A stretch of 25,768 nt of DNA from Pseudomonadota bacterium. Lineage in GTDB: Bacteria; Myxococcota; UBA9042; PHBI01. Location of the stretch: assembly GCA_005788935.1 (NCBI GenBank), contig SYAK01000214.1, forward strand, positions 1-25,768. The letters are read 5' to 3'. The translations under genes were made by a program, and so were the position numbers. The notes under the pieces were generated by a model, which saw only the letters and a program-made list of their open reading frames with translations, ran no database searches and was not told the DNA's origin. Below are positions 6,452-14,812 of the stretch, piece after piece (position 1 is the stretch's first letter; each line of letters starts with the position of its first letter).

Positions 6452-9400
6452 ATGCTCATGACGCGCCTGTCGCTTCGCCCGGTCACGGCCGCGCTCACCC
6501 TGCTGCTCGGGCTTGCGAGCTGTACCGACGACACCGGGGCCCCAGCGCCGCAGCCTGACGCTGCGCCCGTCGACGTCGAGGGCGCCTCCGACAGTCTGAG
6601 CCCTGGCGAGACCCGGGGGGACGACGCGCTCGCCGAGCCCGACGCGGTCCCCGACAGCGGACCCGTCGAGGCCACCCGGCTCGCGCTCTTCGAGGTCACG
6701 CCAGCCCGTGGGCTCGCGGCGGGCCTCGAGCAGGCCGAGCTCGTCGGCGAGGGGTTCCGCAACGGGCTCCAGGTCTTCTTCGGCGAGAGCCTCGCCCAGG
6801 ACGTCTTCGTGCTCAGCACGACCCGCATCGTGCTGCTTACACCGCCGCGCCCGCCTGGTCTCACGGACGTCCGCATGCTCGATCCCGAGACGGGCGAGAC
6901 CGCTGTCCTCGAAGGCGGTTTCCTCTACTTCAGCGAGGTCGCAGTCACGGCCGTCGAGCCCGACCGCGGCGCGCTTCTTGGTGGCGAACGCGTGACCGTC
7001 CGCGGGGCGGGCTTCCGTGAGGGCTCGGTCGTCCTCTTCGGGCAGCAGCCAGCCCTCGCGGTCGAGGTCGTCGACGACACGACGCTGACCGTGACGACGC
7101 CGTCCGCGCGCGCCGCGGGGCCCGTCGACGTCCACGTCACGAACGACCTCGGGGTCGGGACCCTCGAGCGCGGCTTTCGGTACGCCGGAGCGCCCGTCGT
7201 CGAGGCTGTCGTGCCGCCTGTCGGGCCCCTTGCGGGCGGCACGCGGGTCGAGCTGCGCGGCTCGGGATTCGAAGCCCCCGCCGCGGTCCTCGTCGGCGAG
7301 GCCCCGCTCGCGGAGGTCGAGGTCCTCTCGGCGACGCGTCTCCGCGGTGTCACGACCGCGGTGACGACGGAAGGTGTCCGCGACGTCGTCGTGACGACCG
7401 CCGAGGGTACGGGCGCGCTGTCGAACGGCTTCGCCTACCTCGCCGAGACCGCCGCCGACGGGCCGCTGACGCTCGTCGCGGTGAGCCCGGGCGTCGGTGA
7501 CGCGGCGGGTGGCGAGCGGGTGGCGCTCGTGGCCCTCGGGCTCGGGGACGCCGACAGCACGGAGGTCCGCTTCGGAGGCAGCCGAGCGGATGTCGTCGCG
7601 GTGGATGCGGCGGCTCGCCTCGTGGTTGTCGAGACGCCGCCAGGCGACGGGCGCGTCGACGTCGCGTTGACGAGCGACGGCGCGACCGTGACGCTCGCGA
7701 ACGCGTTCCTCTACCGCCCGAGCCTGCGCGTCACGAGCGTCGAGCCGAGCGGTGGTCCGGCCGCTGGCGGGACCGCGATCACGGTCCGCGGGGCTGGGTT
7801 CCGCAGCGGTCTCGAGCTGCGCCTCGGCGCCCTGCCGGCCTCGCAGGTGCGTGTGGTCGATGACACGACGCTGACCGCGGTCACCCCCGCTGGCGCGCCT
7901 GGCCTCGCCGACGTCGTTGTGCTGCAGCAGGGCCGCGTCGCGCGCCGCGATGACGCCTTCGCCTACGCCGGACCCTACGCGCTGCTCCTCGTCGATCCGG
8001 TGCGCGGGGCGCAGGCCGGTGGCACGGAAGTCGTGCTTGTCGGCAGTGGATTTCCGGATGACGCGCGCGTCCGCTTCGGGACCCGCTACGCGACCCACGT
8101 CGAGGTCGTCTCGTCCGCCCGCATCACGTGCCGCACGCCGCCAGGCACCCTCGGCACCGTGCCAGTCGTCGTCGAGTCGGCCCGCGTGGGTGACCGTCCA
8201 AAGGCCGACGCCTTCACCTACTACGACCCGACGACGCAGTTCGGCGGCACCTGGGGCGGACCGATCGGCGGCGACGTCAACGTGACGGTGATGGATGGCG
8301 AGGCCCGCAGCCCGATCCCGGACGCCTTCGTCATCCTGTGGACCGACCCGCGGACCCCTTACCAGGGCTTCACCGACGTTCGCGGACAGGTCACCTTCAG
8401 CGGGCCAGACCTCTCGGGCGAGCAGATGGTGAGCGCCTCGAAGGAGGGCTACTCGCGCGCCTCCGTCGTCGAGTACGACGCGAAGAACGTGACCGTCTAC
8501 CTGACGCCCATCACGCCGCCCTCGCCTGGAGAGCCGCCGCCGCCGCCGCCGCCCGCGACCTACAACGGGGTCTTGCGGGGCCTCGGCAAGGCCGTCCCCG
8601 TCCCGCTCGGACGCTGCACCGACTACCCGAACGCCTCGGGGTCCCTCTGCGATCCGTGCACCGAGGATGCGCAGTGCGGGGCGAGCGGTCGCTGCGTCGA
8701 GCTGCCCGATCAGGACACCTCAGGTCGCCCAGGCCGCTTCTGCACCCGCAGCTGCGCGACCAACAGCCAGTGTGGGGCGGGCTTCAACTGCCTTCCCTAC
8801 AACGGCATGTCCGAGATGCAATGCCTACCGTCCGCGGGCGAGGTGGTTGCCTACTGTGATGTGACCAATACGGCACCCACGCCCCTCGCGCGTGACCGCC
8901 TCGAGGACCCCGGCGTCAAGGTCGCCGCCGACATGACGTTTTCGTTCAACCCGCCCTTCGGCGAGTTTGCGGTCTTCTGCTTCGCGGGCGTCGAGAATCC
9001 GTTCTCGGGCGTCTTCCGTCCGTACGCCCTCGGCGTCGACCGCAACCGCTTCGCCTACCCCGGCGACACGCTGAGCGGCGAGGTCGACCTCAACCACCCG
9101 ATGAACCAGACGTGGCGCTTCGCCCTCGACGACATCCCGCGCGGTCCCGACGGTCCCGACATCGAGGCCCTGTGGACGAGCCTCGACCTCGGGCCCGAGG
9201 GATACATCGCGTTTCCGCCGATCTTCCAGGCCGGCCTCCCGGCGTTTACGCTGCAGAACTTCCTCGGGACGCCCGATGGCGACATCGCGGGCGCCACCTT
9301 CACCTTCATCGCGGGCTCGTTCTCCTACGCGACCAACGCCCAGACCATCACCTTCCATCAAGGGCTCCCGCGCCTCGACAACGACGTGATGTTCCTCGGG

Positions 9401-10594
9401 GCTGGCGACAACCTCGCGGGGCGGCGCAGCGGCATCACGCAGAACATCCACGGCCTGTGGCGGGCGGGCGAGACGACCGTCGGCGTTGGCACCGACGGCC
9501 TCATCATCCGCAGCGCGGGCTCGACGTGGGCGCGCCAGCAGTCCGGGGTCGCGCGCACGCTGCGGGCGATCCACGGCGTCGGGGCGGGTGGTGCGGGCCA
9601 GCTCGTCGCGGTCGGCGAAGGGGGTGTCATCACCCGTTGGGACGGGCTCCGCTGGGTCCCCGAGGCGAGCGGCACGGTCTCCGATCTGCTCGACGTCTGG
9701 GCCGCCGCGTCCGACACCGCCGTGGCGGTGGGCAACAACGTGGTCCTGCGTCAGGAGGCGGGCGTCTGGACGGTCGACCCACGGCCTGGCTTCCGGCGCT
9801 TCAACGGTGTCTGGGGCTTCGCGCCGGACGATGTGTGGATCGTCGGCAACGGCGGCTTCGCGAGCCGCTGGAACGGAACGACCTGGACCTCGCTGCCGAC
9901 CGGCACGAGCCTCGCGCTGCGCGCCATCTGGGGCTCGAGCCCGAACGATGTCTGGGTGGCGGGCGAGGGCGGGGTGTTGCTCCACTGGGACGGCCTCGGC
10001 TTCACGCGCGTGCCGCTCGAGACGACCCGCACGCTCGGCGCGATTCACGGCTTCTCGGCCGACGATGTCTGGGTCGTCGGCAGCCGCGGGCAGGCCTTTC
10101 ACTGGGACGGGACGCGCTGGCAGCGGGTCGATCTCGGGCCTGTCGCCGCCGAGCTCGACCTGCTCGCCGTCGGGGGCACCCCTGACGCGCGGGTCATCAC
10201 GGCGCGCAACGAGCTCGTCCTCGGGCCCTTCCTGCCTGTCCCCGAGCGTCTTCGGCCAGCGGAGGGCAGCGTCATGACAAACGACTACCGCATCAGCTGG
10301 GAGAGCCAGCCCGGCACGCTGCCCCACTTCCACTACGTCGAGGTCGCCATCCCGACGATGATGGGGCCCGTCCCCGAGTGGACCATCATCGCCGACTACG
10401 ACGTCGGCGCCCTGCTGCTCCCCGACTTCCCGAGCATCGAGGGGACGCCGGGCATCACGGCGGGCGGCAAGATCCTGAGCGTCATCCGGGTCTACAAGGA
10501 GGGCTTCGACATCGACAACCACTCGAACGCCGACATGAGCCTGTGGGGATGGCGCTCGTGGTCCTCCCAGTCGATCAACTTCACAAAGCTCTGA
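6452..10594 (+). CDS. Giant lipoprotein: six IPT/TIG domains plus a seven-repeat beta-propeller
   Basis: The protein has 1380 residues. The ATG at 6452 has AAGGA 8 nt upstream; an in-frame ATG at 6422 lacks this support. The signal ends in lipobox LASC, followed by an Asp/Pro/Glu linker. Residues about 76-590 contain six IPT/TIG immunoglobulin-like repeats (for example VTSVEPSGGPAAGGTAITV followed by GAGF). A carboxypeptidase-regulatory-like beta domain (VNVTVMDGEARSPIPDAFV) and a run of seven prolines come next, then a Cys-rich module (CDPCTEDAQCGASGRCVE) and a domain of unknown type. Residues about 998-1257 hold seven repeats of the pattern LRAIWGSSPNDVWVAGEGG-x(3)-HWDG, enough for one seven-bladed propeller. 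The C-terminal 110 residues look like a beta-sandwich. It is probably a surface adhesion or scaffold protein. It starts 36 bp after the IgGFc-type gene, so the two are likely cotranscribed. Confidence 0.85.
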   Translation: MLMTRLSLRPVTAALTLLLGLASCTDDTGAPAPQPDAAPVDVEGASDSLSPGETRGDDALAEPDAVPDSGPVEATRLALFEVTPARGLAAGLEQAELVGEGFRNGLQVFFGESLAQDVFVLSTTRIVLLTPPRPPGLTDVRMLDPETGETAVLEGGFLYFSEVAVTAVEPDRGALLGGERVTVRGAGFREGSVVLFGQQPALAVEVVDDTTLTVTTPSARAAGPVDVHVTNDLGVGTLERGFRYAGAPVVEAVVPPVGPLAGGTRVELRGSGFEAPAAVLVGEAPLAEVEVLSATRLRGVTTAVTTEGVRDVVVTTAEGTGALSNGFAYLAETAADGPLTLVAVSPGVGDAAGGERVALVALGLGDADSTEVRFGGSRADVVAVDAAARLVVVETPPGDGRVDVALTSDGATVTLANAFLYRPSLRVTSVEPSGGPAAGGTAITVRGAGFRSGLELRLGALPASQVRVVDDTTLTAVTPAGAPGLADVVVLQQGRVARRDDAFAYAGPYALLLVDPVRGAQAGGTEVVLVGSGFPDDARVRFGTRYATHVEVVSSARITCRTPPGTLGTVPVVVESARVGDRPKADAFTYYDPTTQFGGTWGGPIGGDVNVTVMDGEARSPIPDAFVILWTDPRTPYQGFTDVRGQVTFSGPDLSGEQMVSASKEGYSRASVVEYDAKNVTVYLTPITPPSPGEPPPPPPPATYNGVLRGLGKAVPVPLGRCTDYPNASGSLCDPCTEDAQCGASGRCVELPDQDTSGRPGRFCTRSCATNSQCGAGFNCLPYNGMSEMQCLPSAGEVVAYCDVTNTAPTPLARDRLEDPGVKVAADMTFSFNPPFGEFAVFCFAGVENPFSGVFRPYALGVDRNRFAYPGDTLSGEVDLNHPMNQTWRFALDDIPRGPDGPDIEALWTSLDLGPEGYIAFPPIFQAGLPAFTLQNFLGTPDGDIAGATFTFIAGSFSYATNAQTITFHQGLPRLDNDVMFLGAGDNLAGRRSGITQNIHGLWRAGETTVGVGTDGLIIRSAGSTWARQQSGVARTLRAIHGVGAGGAGQLVAVGEGGVITRWDGLRWVPEASGTVSDLLDVWAAASDTAVAVGNNVVLRQEAGVWTVDPRPGFRRFNGVWGFAPDDVWIVGNGGFASRWNGTTWTSLPTGTSLALRAIWGSSPNDVWVAGEGGVLLHWDGLGFTRVPLETTRTLGAIHGFSADDVWVVGSRGQAFHWDGTRWQRVDLGPVAAELDLLAVGGTPDARVITARNELVLGPFLPVPERLRPAEGSVMTNDYRISWESQPGTLPHFHYVEVAIPTMMGPVPEWTIIADYDVGALLLPDFPSIEGTPGITAGGKILSVIRVYKEGFDIDNHSNADMSLWGWRSWSSQSINFTKL

Positions 10595-10617
10595 GCCCGA
10601 GCGGAGAGCCACGCCTC

Positions 10618-12660
10618 ATGCGACATCGTCCCCTCTCAAGCACCCTCGCGGTCGCGGCCGCCCTCCTTTCCGCAGGTTGTGCCGGCTCCGGTCTCGAGCG
10701 GTCCGCGGCTCCGGCCGCGCCTGACGCGGGCGTCGACGTCGCGTCCGACGCTGCGGACGCCGAGGGAGACATCGCCGCCGATGCCGGCCCAAGCGGTCCC
10801 GACGGTGCGGATGCGGCCATCGACGCCCCTGACGTCGGCGGACCCGATCCGTCCGCGCCCGGCTGGGAGGCGGTCGTGCTGGGCGACGTCGGTCCGCTCG
10901 ACGCGGTCTCCGCGGTCTCGGCCGACGCCATCTGGGCGGTCTCCGGGCCGCGCGTCCTGCGCTGGAACGGCGTCGCCTGGCTCGCCTTCGGTACGCCCGA
11001 TGCGGACGCCGAGCCCCCCGCCGCGCTCCACGGCGTCTGGAGCGACGGGGTCACGGTCGTCGTCGTCGGCGCTGGCGGCCTCATCGCTCGCCGCCCTGCG
11101 AGCGGGGCTGGTCCGTGGGTTGACGAAGCGTCAGGGATCAAGACCGACCTCTGGGCGATCGCGGGTCGCGGGCCAGACGATCTCGTCGCGGTCGGGGATG
11201 ACGGCGTCGTCCTGCGCTGGCAGGGGGGCGCCTGGGAGACGCGCCACACGCGCCCGGGGTTGAGGCTCCGCGGGGTCTTCGCGGGCGCGGGTGACGGGGA
11301 CGCCGGCCTGCACGCGGTCGGCTCGGGGGGGCAGCTCGTCGAGGTCGTGGGCGGGACGTGGCGCTCGACCCAGATCGCGCGTGCGACAGCCACGCTGTCG
11401 GCGTTTTCGGCGCTTGACGACGGCACCCGCGTCGCGGCGGGCACCGGACACACGCTTACCGCCCTGCGTCCGACCGCCCCCGCCTGGCAGGGGGAGACCT
11501 CGAACGACACGCGCGAGCGCGACGTCCACGCCCTCGTGGCCCTTCGGGACGGCACGCTGCGCGCCTTCGGTGCCGACGGGCTCATCGTCTCGCGGGACGA
11601 GGGCGGGCTCTGGCAGCTCGACTCGGTCCCGGGACCGGCCGCGGGCGTGCTCGACTTCGCCGCCGCGAGCGGCTTCGGGACGGGCGCCTCATCCGGTCTG
11701 ATGGCCGTCGGGCGGAATGGTGGGTCGCTTCTCCTGCGCGCGGGGGTCTGGTCGGCCATCCCGACCCGCCCCGATGTCGCCATCCGCGGGCTCGCGGTCG
11801 ATCGCGACGGTCGCCTCTGGGCCGCTGGCACCGCGGGTACGCTGGTCGTCCGGGATGACAGCGGTGACTTCTCGATGCTGCCGCTTCCGACGGAGGCCGA
11901 CCTTAACGCGGTCGCGGCCGACCCCGACGGGGGCGTCTGGCTGGCGGGCTCCGCGGGGTATCTCCTGCACGTCACGGCCCTTGGCGCCCTCACCCGCGTC
12001 GAGGTTCCGGTGCCAGTCGATCTGCACGACGTCGCGGTCACCGCGCGGCACGTGGTGGCTGTCGGTCGCGGCGGGACCGCGCTCGTCTGGGACAAGGTGG
12101 CGCGCACGCTCGCCTTCCGCGCGACTGGCACGACCGCCGACCTCCGCGCGGTCGCGACGACTGGCGGCCCTGAAAGTGATGAAGTCACGCTCTGGATTGC
12201 CGGGTCTTTTGGCACAGTCCTGCGCGGACCGCTTGTGTCAGGCGCCTTCGAGGCTCTCGAGACGGGGACGGGCGCGAGTCTCCACGACCTCGCCTTCCCG
12301 GATCAGGCCAGCGCGGACGCGACCGGCTGGGCCGTCGGTGACGGCGGCGTCATCCTTCGCCTCGCGGCGGATGCCACCTCCGCGACCCTGACCCATGAGG
12401 CCCCAGGCGTCTTCCTTCAGGCCGTCGCGGTGACGGAGGCCGGGATCCTGGCCGTCGGTGCGGGCGGCACCATCCTTACCCGCCCTGCGGCCGCCACGGG
12501 CTTTGCGGCCGAGACTCCGACGGCACCCCAGGGCGGCTTCGCGGCTGTCGTGGTGACTCCCGACGGGGTGGCCTGGCTTGGCTCGAACCGACGCGAGGCC
12601 TCGCTCGAGCGCCGGCTCGCACCCTGGGGCGTCGGCCACACCTCCGGGAGGGCACCATGA
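10618..12660 (+). CDS. Lipoprotein with 14 beta-propeller repeats
   Basis: This 680-residue lipoprotein starts at an ATG at 10618 with GGAGAG upstream. Signal MRHRPLSSTLAVAAALLSAGC has lipobox SAGC. A linker of about 60 residues very rich in Asp, Ala, Gly and Pro follows, the usual spacer in surface lipoproteins of this type. From about residue 93 to near the end I count 14 units of the form L-x-A-V followed by AVG-x-GG-x-(I/L)-x(2)-(R/W). They are more diverged than in the neighbouring genes (for example LWAIAGRGPDDLVAVGDDG and LNAVAADPDGGVWLAGSAG). Fourteen suits two seven-bladed propellers. No catalytic motif is visible, so a binding or structural role is inferred. The stop overlaps the next ATG (ATGA), implying translational coupling. 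Palindrome copy 3 lies in the coding region near residue 169. Confidence 0.82.
   Translation: MRHRPLSSTLAVAAALLSAGCAGSGLERSAAPAAPDAGVDVASDAADAEGDIAADAGPSGPDGADAAIDAPDVGGPDPSAPGWEAVVLGDVGPLDAVSAVSADAIWAVSGPRVLRWNGVAWLAFGTPDADAEPPAALHGVWSDGVTVVVVGAGGLIARRPASGAGPWVDEASGIKTDLWAIAGRGPDDLVAVGDDGVVLRWQGGAWETRHTRPGLRLRGVFAGAGDGDAGLHAVGSGGQLVEVVGGTWRSTQIARATATLSAFSALDDGTRVAAGTGHTLTALRPTAPAWQGETSNDTRERDVHALVALRDGTLRAFGADGLIVSRDEGGLWQLDSVPGPAAGVLDFAAASGFGTGASSGLMAVGRNGGSLLLRAGVWSAIPTRPDVAIRGLAVDRDGRLWAAGTAGTLVVRDDSGDFSMLPLPTEADLNAVAADPDGGVWLAGSAGYLLHVTALGALTRVEVPVPVDLHDVAVTARHVVAVGRGGTALVWDKVARTLAFRATGTTADLRAVATTGGPESDEVTLWIAGSFGTVLRGPLVSGAFEALETGTGASLHDLAFPDQASADATGWAVGDGGVILRLAADATSATLTHEAPGVFLQAVAVTEAGILAVGAGGTILTRPAAATGFAAETPTAPQGGFAAVVVTPDGVAWLGSNRREASLERRLAPWGVGHTSGRAP
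11120..11134 (+). repeat. Dispersed palindrome copy 3 (inside the first 14-repeat propeller gene)
   Basis: TTGACGAAGCGTCAG encodes V-D-E-A-S-G in a loop between propeller repeats. It uses GTT, GAA and TCA codons in a gene that otherwise prefers G/C-ending codons. The flanks resemble copy 1. Confidence 0.8.
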
Positions 12661-14675
12661 GGGGCGATCCGAGACGACTCCCGCTGGTCTCAGGCTGCGG
12701 CGCGCTCATGATGCTCGCGGTCGGCGGGGCTTGTGGCGGCGCCGAGCTGTCCCGCGAGGCGACCTTGACCGACGTCCCGACCCTCCCCGCCGATGTCCCG
12801 ACCTCCCTCGACGACGTCAGCGCGGGCCCCGAGGTCGCGGATGCTACAGGCGAGCCCGAGGACGCCGCCCCGGCTGACACCGCCCTCGGGGCGGACGTCG
12901 ACCCGTTATCTGACACAACGTCAGCAGGTGACGGCGCCGCGCCGCCCGAGGACGTCGTCCTCCGGCCAGGCCCGGGCCGCTTCGTCCAGGCTGTCACCGG
13001 CCTCTCCGAGGACAGCGTCTTCAAGGGCGTCTGGGCTGGGGTGGCGGGCTACACCGTGGCGGTCGGCAACGCTGGCGTCATCGCGACGCAGCCGAGCCTT
13101 GACGCACCCTGGGAGGTCGTCGCGCGTGGCGACGCAGCGATGCTCAACGCCGTCCACGGGGCGGGGATCGCCGACCTCTGGGCTGTCGGCAGCGGCGCCA
13201 CCATCCTGCCCGGTCAGGCTGGCGGCTTCGGCGAACCCGCGATTCCGGGCGGCGGTGCCTCGCTTTGGGACGTCTTCACGCTGAAGCGCAACCTCGCTGT
13301 CGCGGTCGGTCAGGGTGGCGCGATCCTTCAGTGGGACGGGCTCGCCTGGCAGCGGCCGCGCGGCGCCGACACCTCGGCGACGTGGAACGCGATGTCGGGC
13401 TTCGGCGCGACGCTCACCCTCGTCGGTCACGACGGGGTCGCCGCGATCGCGCGCGGGGCGAGCTTCACAACGGTCACGACGGGCACGACGCGGACACTCA
13501 ACGCTGTCCACCTGACCTCCGAGACCGCGGTCGTTGCGGTCGGCGATGGCGGTATCCTGCTCGTCGGCGAGGGCACGACCTGGCGGCGCGAGCCGACGGG
13601 GCTCGGCGACGATCTGCGCGACGTCCATGGGGTCACGGATGACGTCTGGGTCGTCGGTGAGGGCGGGGCGCTCATCCACTACGACGGCGAGGCCTGGGGC
13701 CTGATGCCGGGGGTCCTGACCGGTGACTTCCACGCCGTCTGGCGCCTCTCGGCCGAGCGCGTCCTCGCCGCGGGGGCCGACGGGCAGCTCGTCGAGCTCA
13801 GCGACGCCGGGACCACGGTCGCGACCCTCGGGCGTGGTGACGACCTGCTCGATCTCTGGGCCACGTCCGATGGCGCCTTCGCGGTCGCTGTCGGCCAGAG
13901 CGGCATCATCTTCACGCAGCGCGACGGCGGGGCCTGGGAGGCGGCGGACTCCGGAACTTCGCAGACGCTTGACAGCGTCTGGGGGACCGGCCCGGACGAT
14001 GTGTGGGTGGCAGGCCGCGCCGGGACGGTGCTGCACTTTGACGGTGCGGCCTGGACGCGGGTCGTGACGCCCTCGACGGCGGCGCTCAACGCGGTCTGGG
14101 GGGACGCCACCGACCGCTTCTACGTGGCCGGGTCGGGCGGCGTATTGCTCGTCTGGGACGGCGAGTCGTGGGCGGGCGTCACGGGCGGGACGACGAACAA
14201 CCTGCGCTCGGTGCACCTCCGCAACGCGGCCGATGGCTGGGCGGTTGGCGCCCAGGGCACGGTGCTGCGCTACCGCGGGCTCGGCTGGGCGAAGGTGCCG
14301 GTGATGGTCGACGCCGAGACCGAGCTGACCGACGAGCTGCACGCGGTGTGGACGTTCTCGGGTACCGACGCCTGGGCGGTCGGGGCTGGCGGTCGCGTCC
14401 TCCGCTGGGATGGTCTGACGTGGAGCGTGGTCGAGACGCCATGGACCGTGACGCTCCGCGGGCTTTACGGGCAGGCGCCCGACGATCTGTGGGCGGTCGG
14501 CAACGAGGGGCAGATCCTGCACTGGAACGGCGAGGACTGGCAGCGGGTCGAGACCGGCTCGGTCGCGACGCTCCACGCGATCCATGGCGACGGGGCGGAC
14601 CACGTGGTCGTGGTGGGCAGCCTCGGCACGGTCATGCGACTCGACCGCGCGGGCGCGGGGTCCTCCGCCGAGTGA
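12657..14675 (+). CDS. Lipoprotein with 14 beta-propeller repeats (second)
   Basis: This 672-residue exported protein starts at the ATG at 12657, which overlaps the previous stop by 4 bp. The basic N-terminus RGDPRR is followed by a hydrophobic stretch ending AVGGAC (Cys26). The lipobox is not ideal, so lipidation is likely but not certain. An Asp/Pro/Ala-rich linker covers residues about 30-105. From about residue 120 to 661 I count 14 regular repeats of about 40 residues, such as LDSVWGTGPDDVWVAGRAG followed by TVLHFDGAAW, and LRGLYGQAPDDLWAVGNEG followed by QILHWNGEDW. This suits two seven-bladed propellers. The repeats match the seven in the IPT/TIG protein better than those in the gene just upstream, so the cluster probably grew by duplication. 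Palindrome copy 4 lies in the linker. A 33-bp interrupted palindrome begins 11 nt after the stop. Confidence 0.82.
   Translation: MRGDPRRLPLVSGCGALMMLAVGGACGGAELSREATLTDVPTLPADVPTSLDDVSAGPEVADATGEPEDAAPADTALGADVDPLSDTTSAGDGAAPPEDVVLRPGPGRFVQAVTGLSEDSVFKGVWAGVAGYTVAVGNAGVIATQPSLDAPWEVVARGDAAMLNAVHGAGIADLWAVGSGATILPGQAGGFGEPAIPGGGASLWDVFTLKRNLAVAVGQGGAILQWDGLAWQRPRGADTSATWNAMSGFGATLTLVGHDGVAAIARGASFTTVTTGTTRTLNAVHLTSETAVVAVGDGGILLVGEGTTWRREPTGLGDDLRDVHGVTDDVWVVGEGGALIHYDGEAWGLMPGVLTGDFHAVWRLSAERVLAAGADGQLVELSDAGTTVATLGRGDDLLDLWATSDGAFAVAVGQSGIIFTQRDGGAWEAADSGTSQTLDSVWGTGPDDVWVAGRAGTVLHFDGAAWTRVVTPSTAALNAVWGDATDRFYVAGSGGVLLVWDGESWAGVTGGTTNNLRSVHLRNAADGWAVGAQGTVLRYRGLGWAKVPVMVDAETELTDELHAVWTFSGTDAWAVGAGGRVLRWDGLTWSVVETPWTVTLRGLYGQAPDDLWAVGNEGQILHWNGEDWQRVETGSVATLHAIHGDGADHVVVVGSLGTVMRLDRAGAGSSAE
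12910..12924 (+). repeat. Dispersed palindrome copy 4 (inside the second 14-repeat propeller gene)
   Basis: CTGACACAACGTCAG encodes S-D-T-T-S-A in the disordered linker. The local codons TTA, TCT, ACA, TCA and GCA are all unusual for this GC-rich DNA, so the AT-richer patch extends slightly beyond the palindrome. Confidence 0.8.
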
Positions 14676-14685
14676 GCGGGTCGCT

Positions 14686-14718
14686 GGCGGTCGTCTGACA
14701 CAATGTCAGATCACCGCC
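14686..14718 (+). terminator. 33-bp interrupted palindrome containing dispersed copy 5; possible terminator
   Basis: Outer arms GGCGGT (14686-14691) and ACCGCC (14713-14718) and inner arms TCTGACA (14694-14700) and TGTCAGA (14704-14710) share one centre at 14702 with a CAA loop; only one pair is a true mismatch and one is a wobble. It starts 11 nt after the propeller gene stop and could end the lipoprotein transcript, but it lacks a U-tract. Confidence 0.5.
14695..14709 (+). repeat. Dispersed palindrome copy 5
   Basis: CTGACACAATGTCAG is symmetrical out to 17 bp (14694-14710). It lies between the second 14-repeat propeller gene and the oxidoreductase gene, about 40 bp upstream of the candidate -35 box of the latter. 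Confidence 0.85.
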
Positions 14719-14750
14719 CGCCCTCGTCGCGCGGCGATGATTGCGCCGGA

Positions 14751-14779
14751 TTCACAAGCGCCCCGATTGGCGCTAGAGA
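14751..14779 (+). promoter_or_regulatory. Candidate promoter with inverted-repeat spacer, oxidoreductase gene
   Basis: TTCACA (14751-14756, 5 of 6 to TTGACA), 17 bp, then TAGAGA (14774-14779, 3 of 6). The spacer is filled by the inverted repeat AGCGCC-N6-GGCGCT (14757-14774), a typical place for a repressor or MerR-like operator. The predicted start near 14786 leaves room for the Shine-Dalgarno AGAGGAG at 14800-14806. Confidence 0.45.
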
Positions 14780-14812
14780 CCGCGCGCCTGCTGTCCGAGA
14801 GAGGAGCGCGTC

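Noticed and set aside
5663..8098. An 811-residue minus-strand frame opposite the surface lipoprotein genes
   Set aside because: Low-complexity Arg/Asp/Glu composition with no motifs; the plus-strand IgGFc-type and IPT/TIG repeats explain the region.
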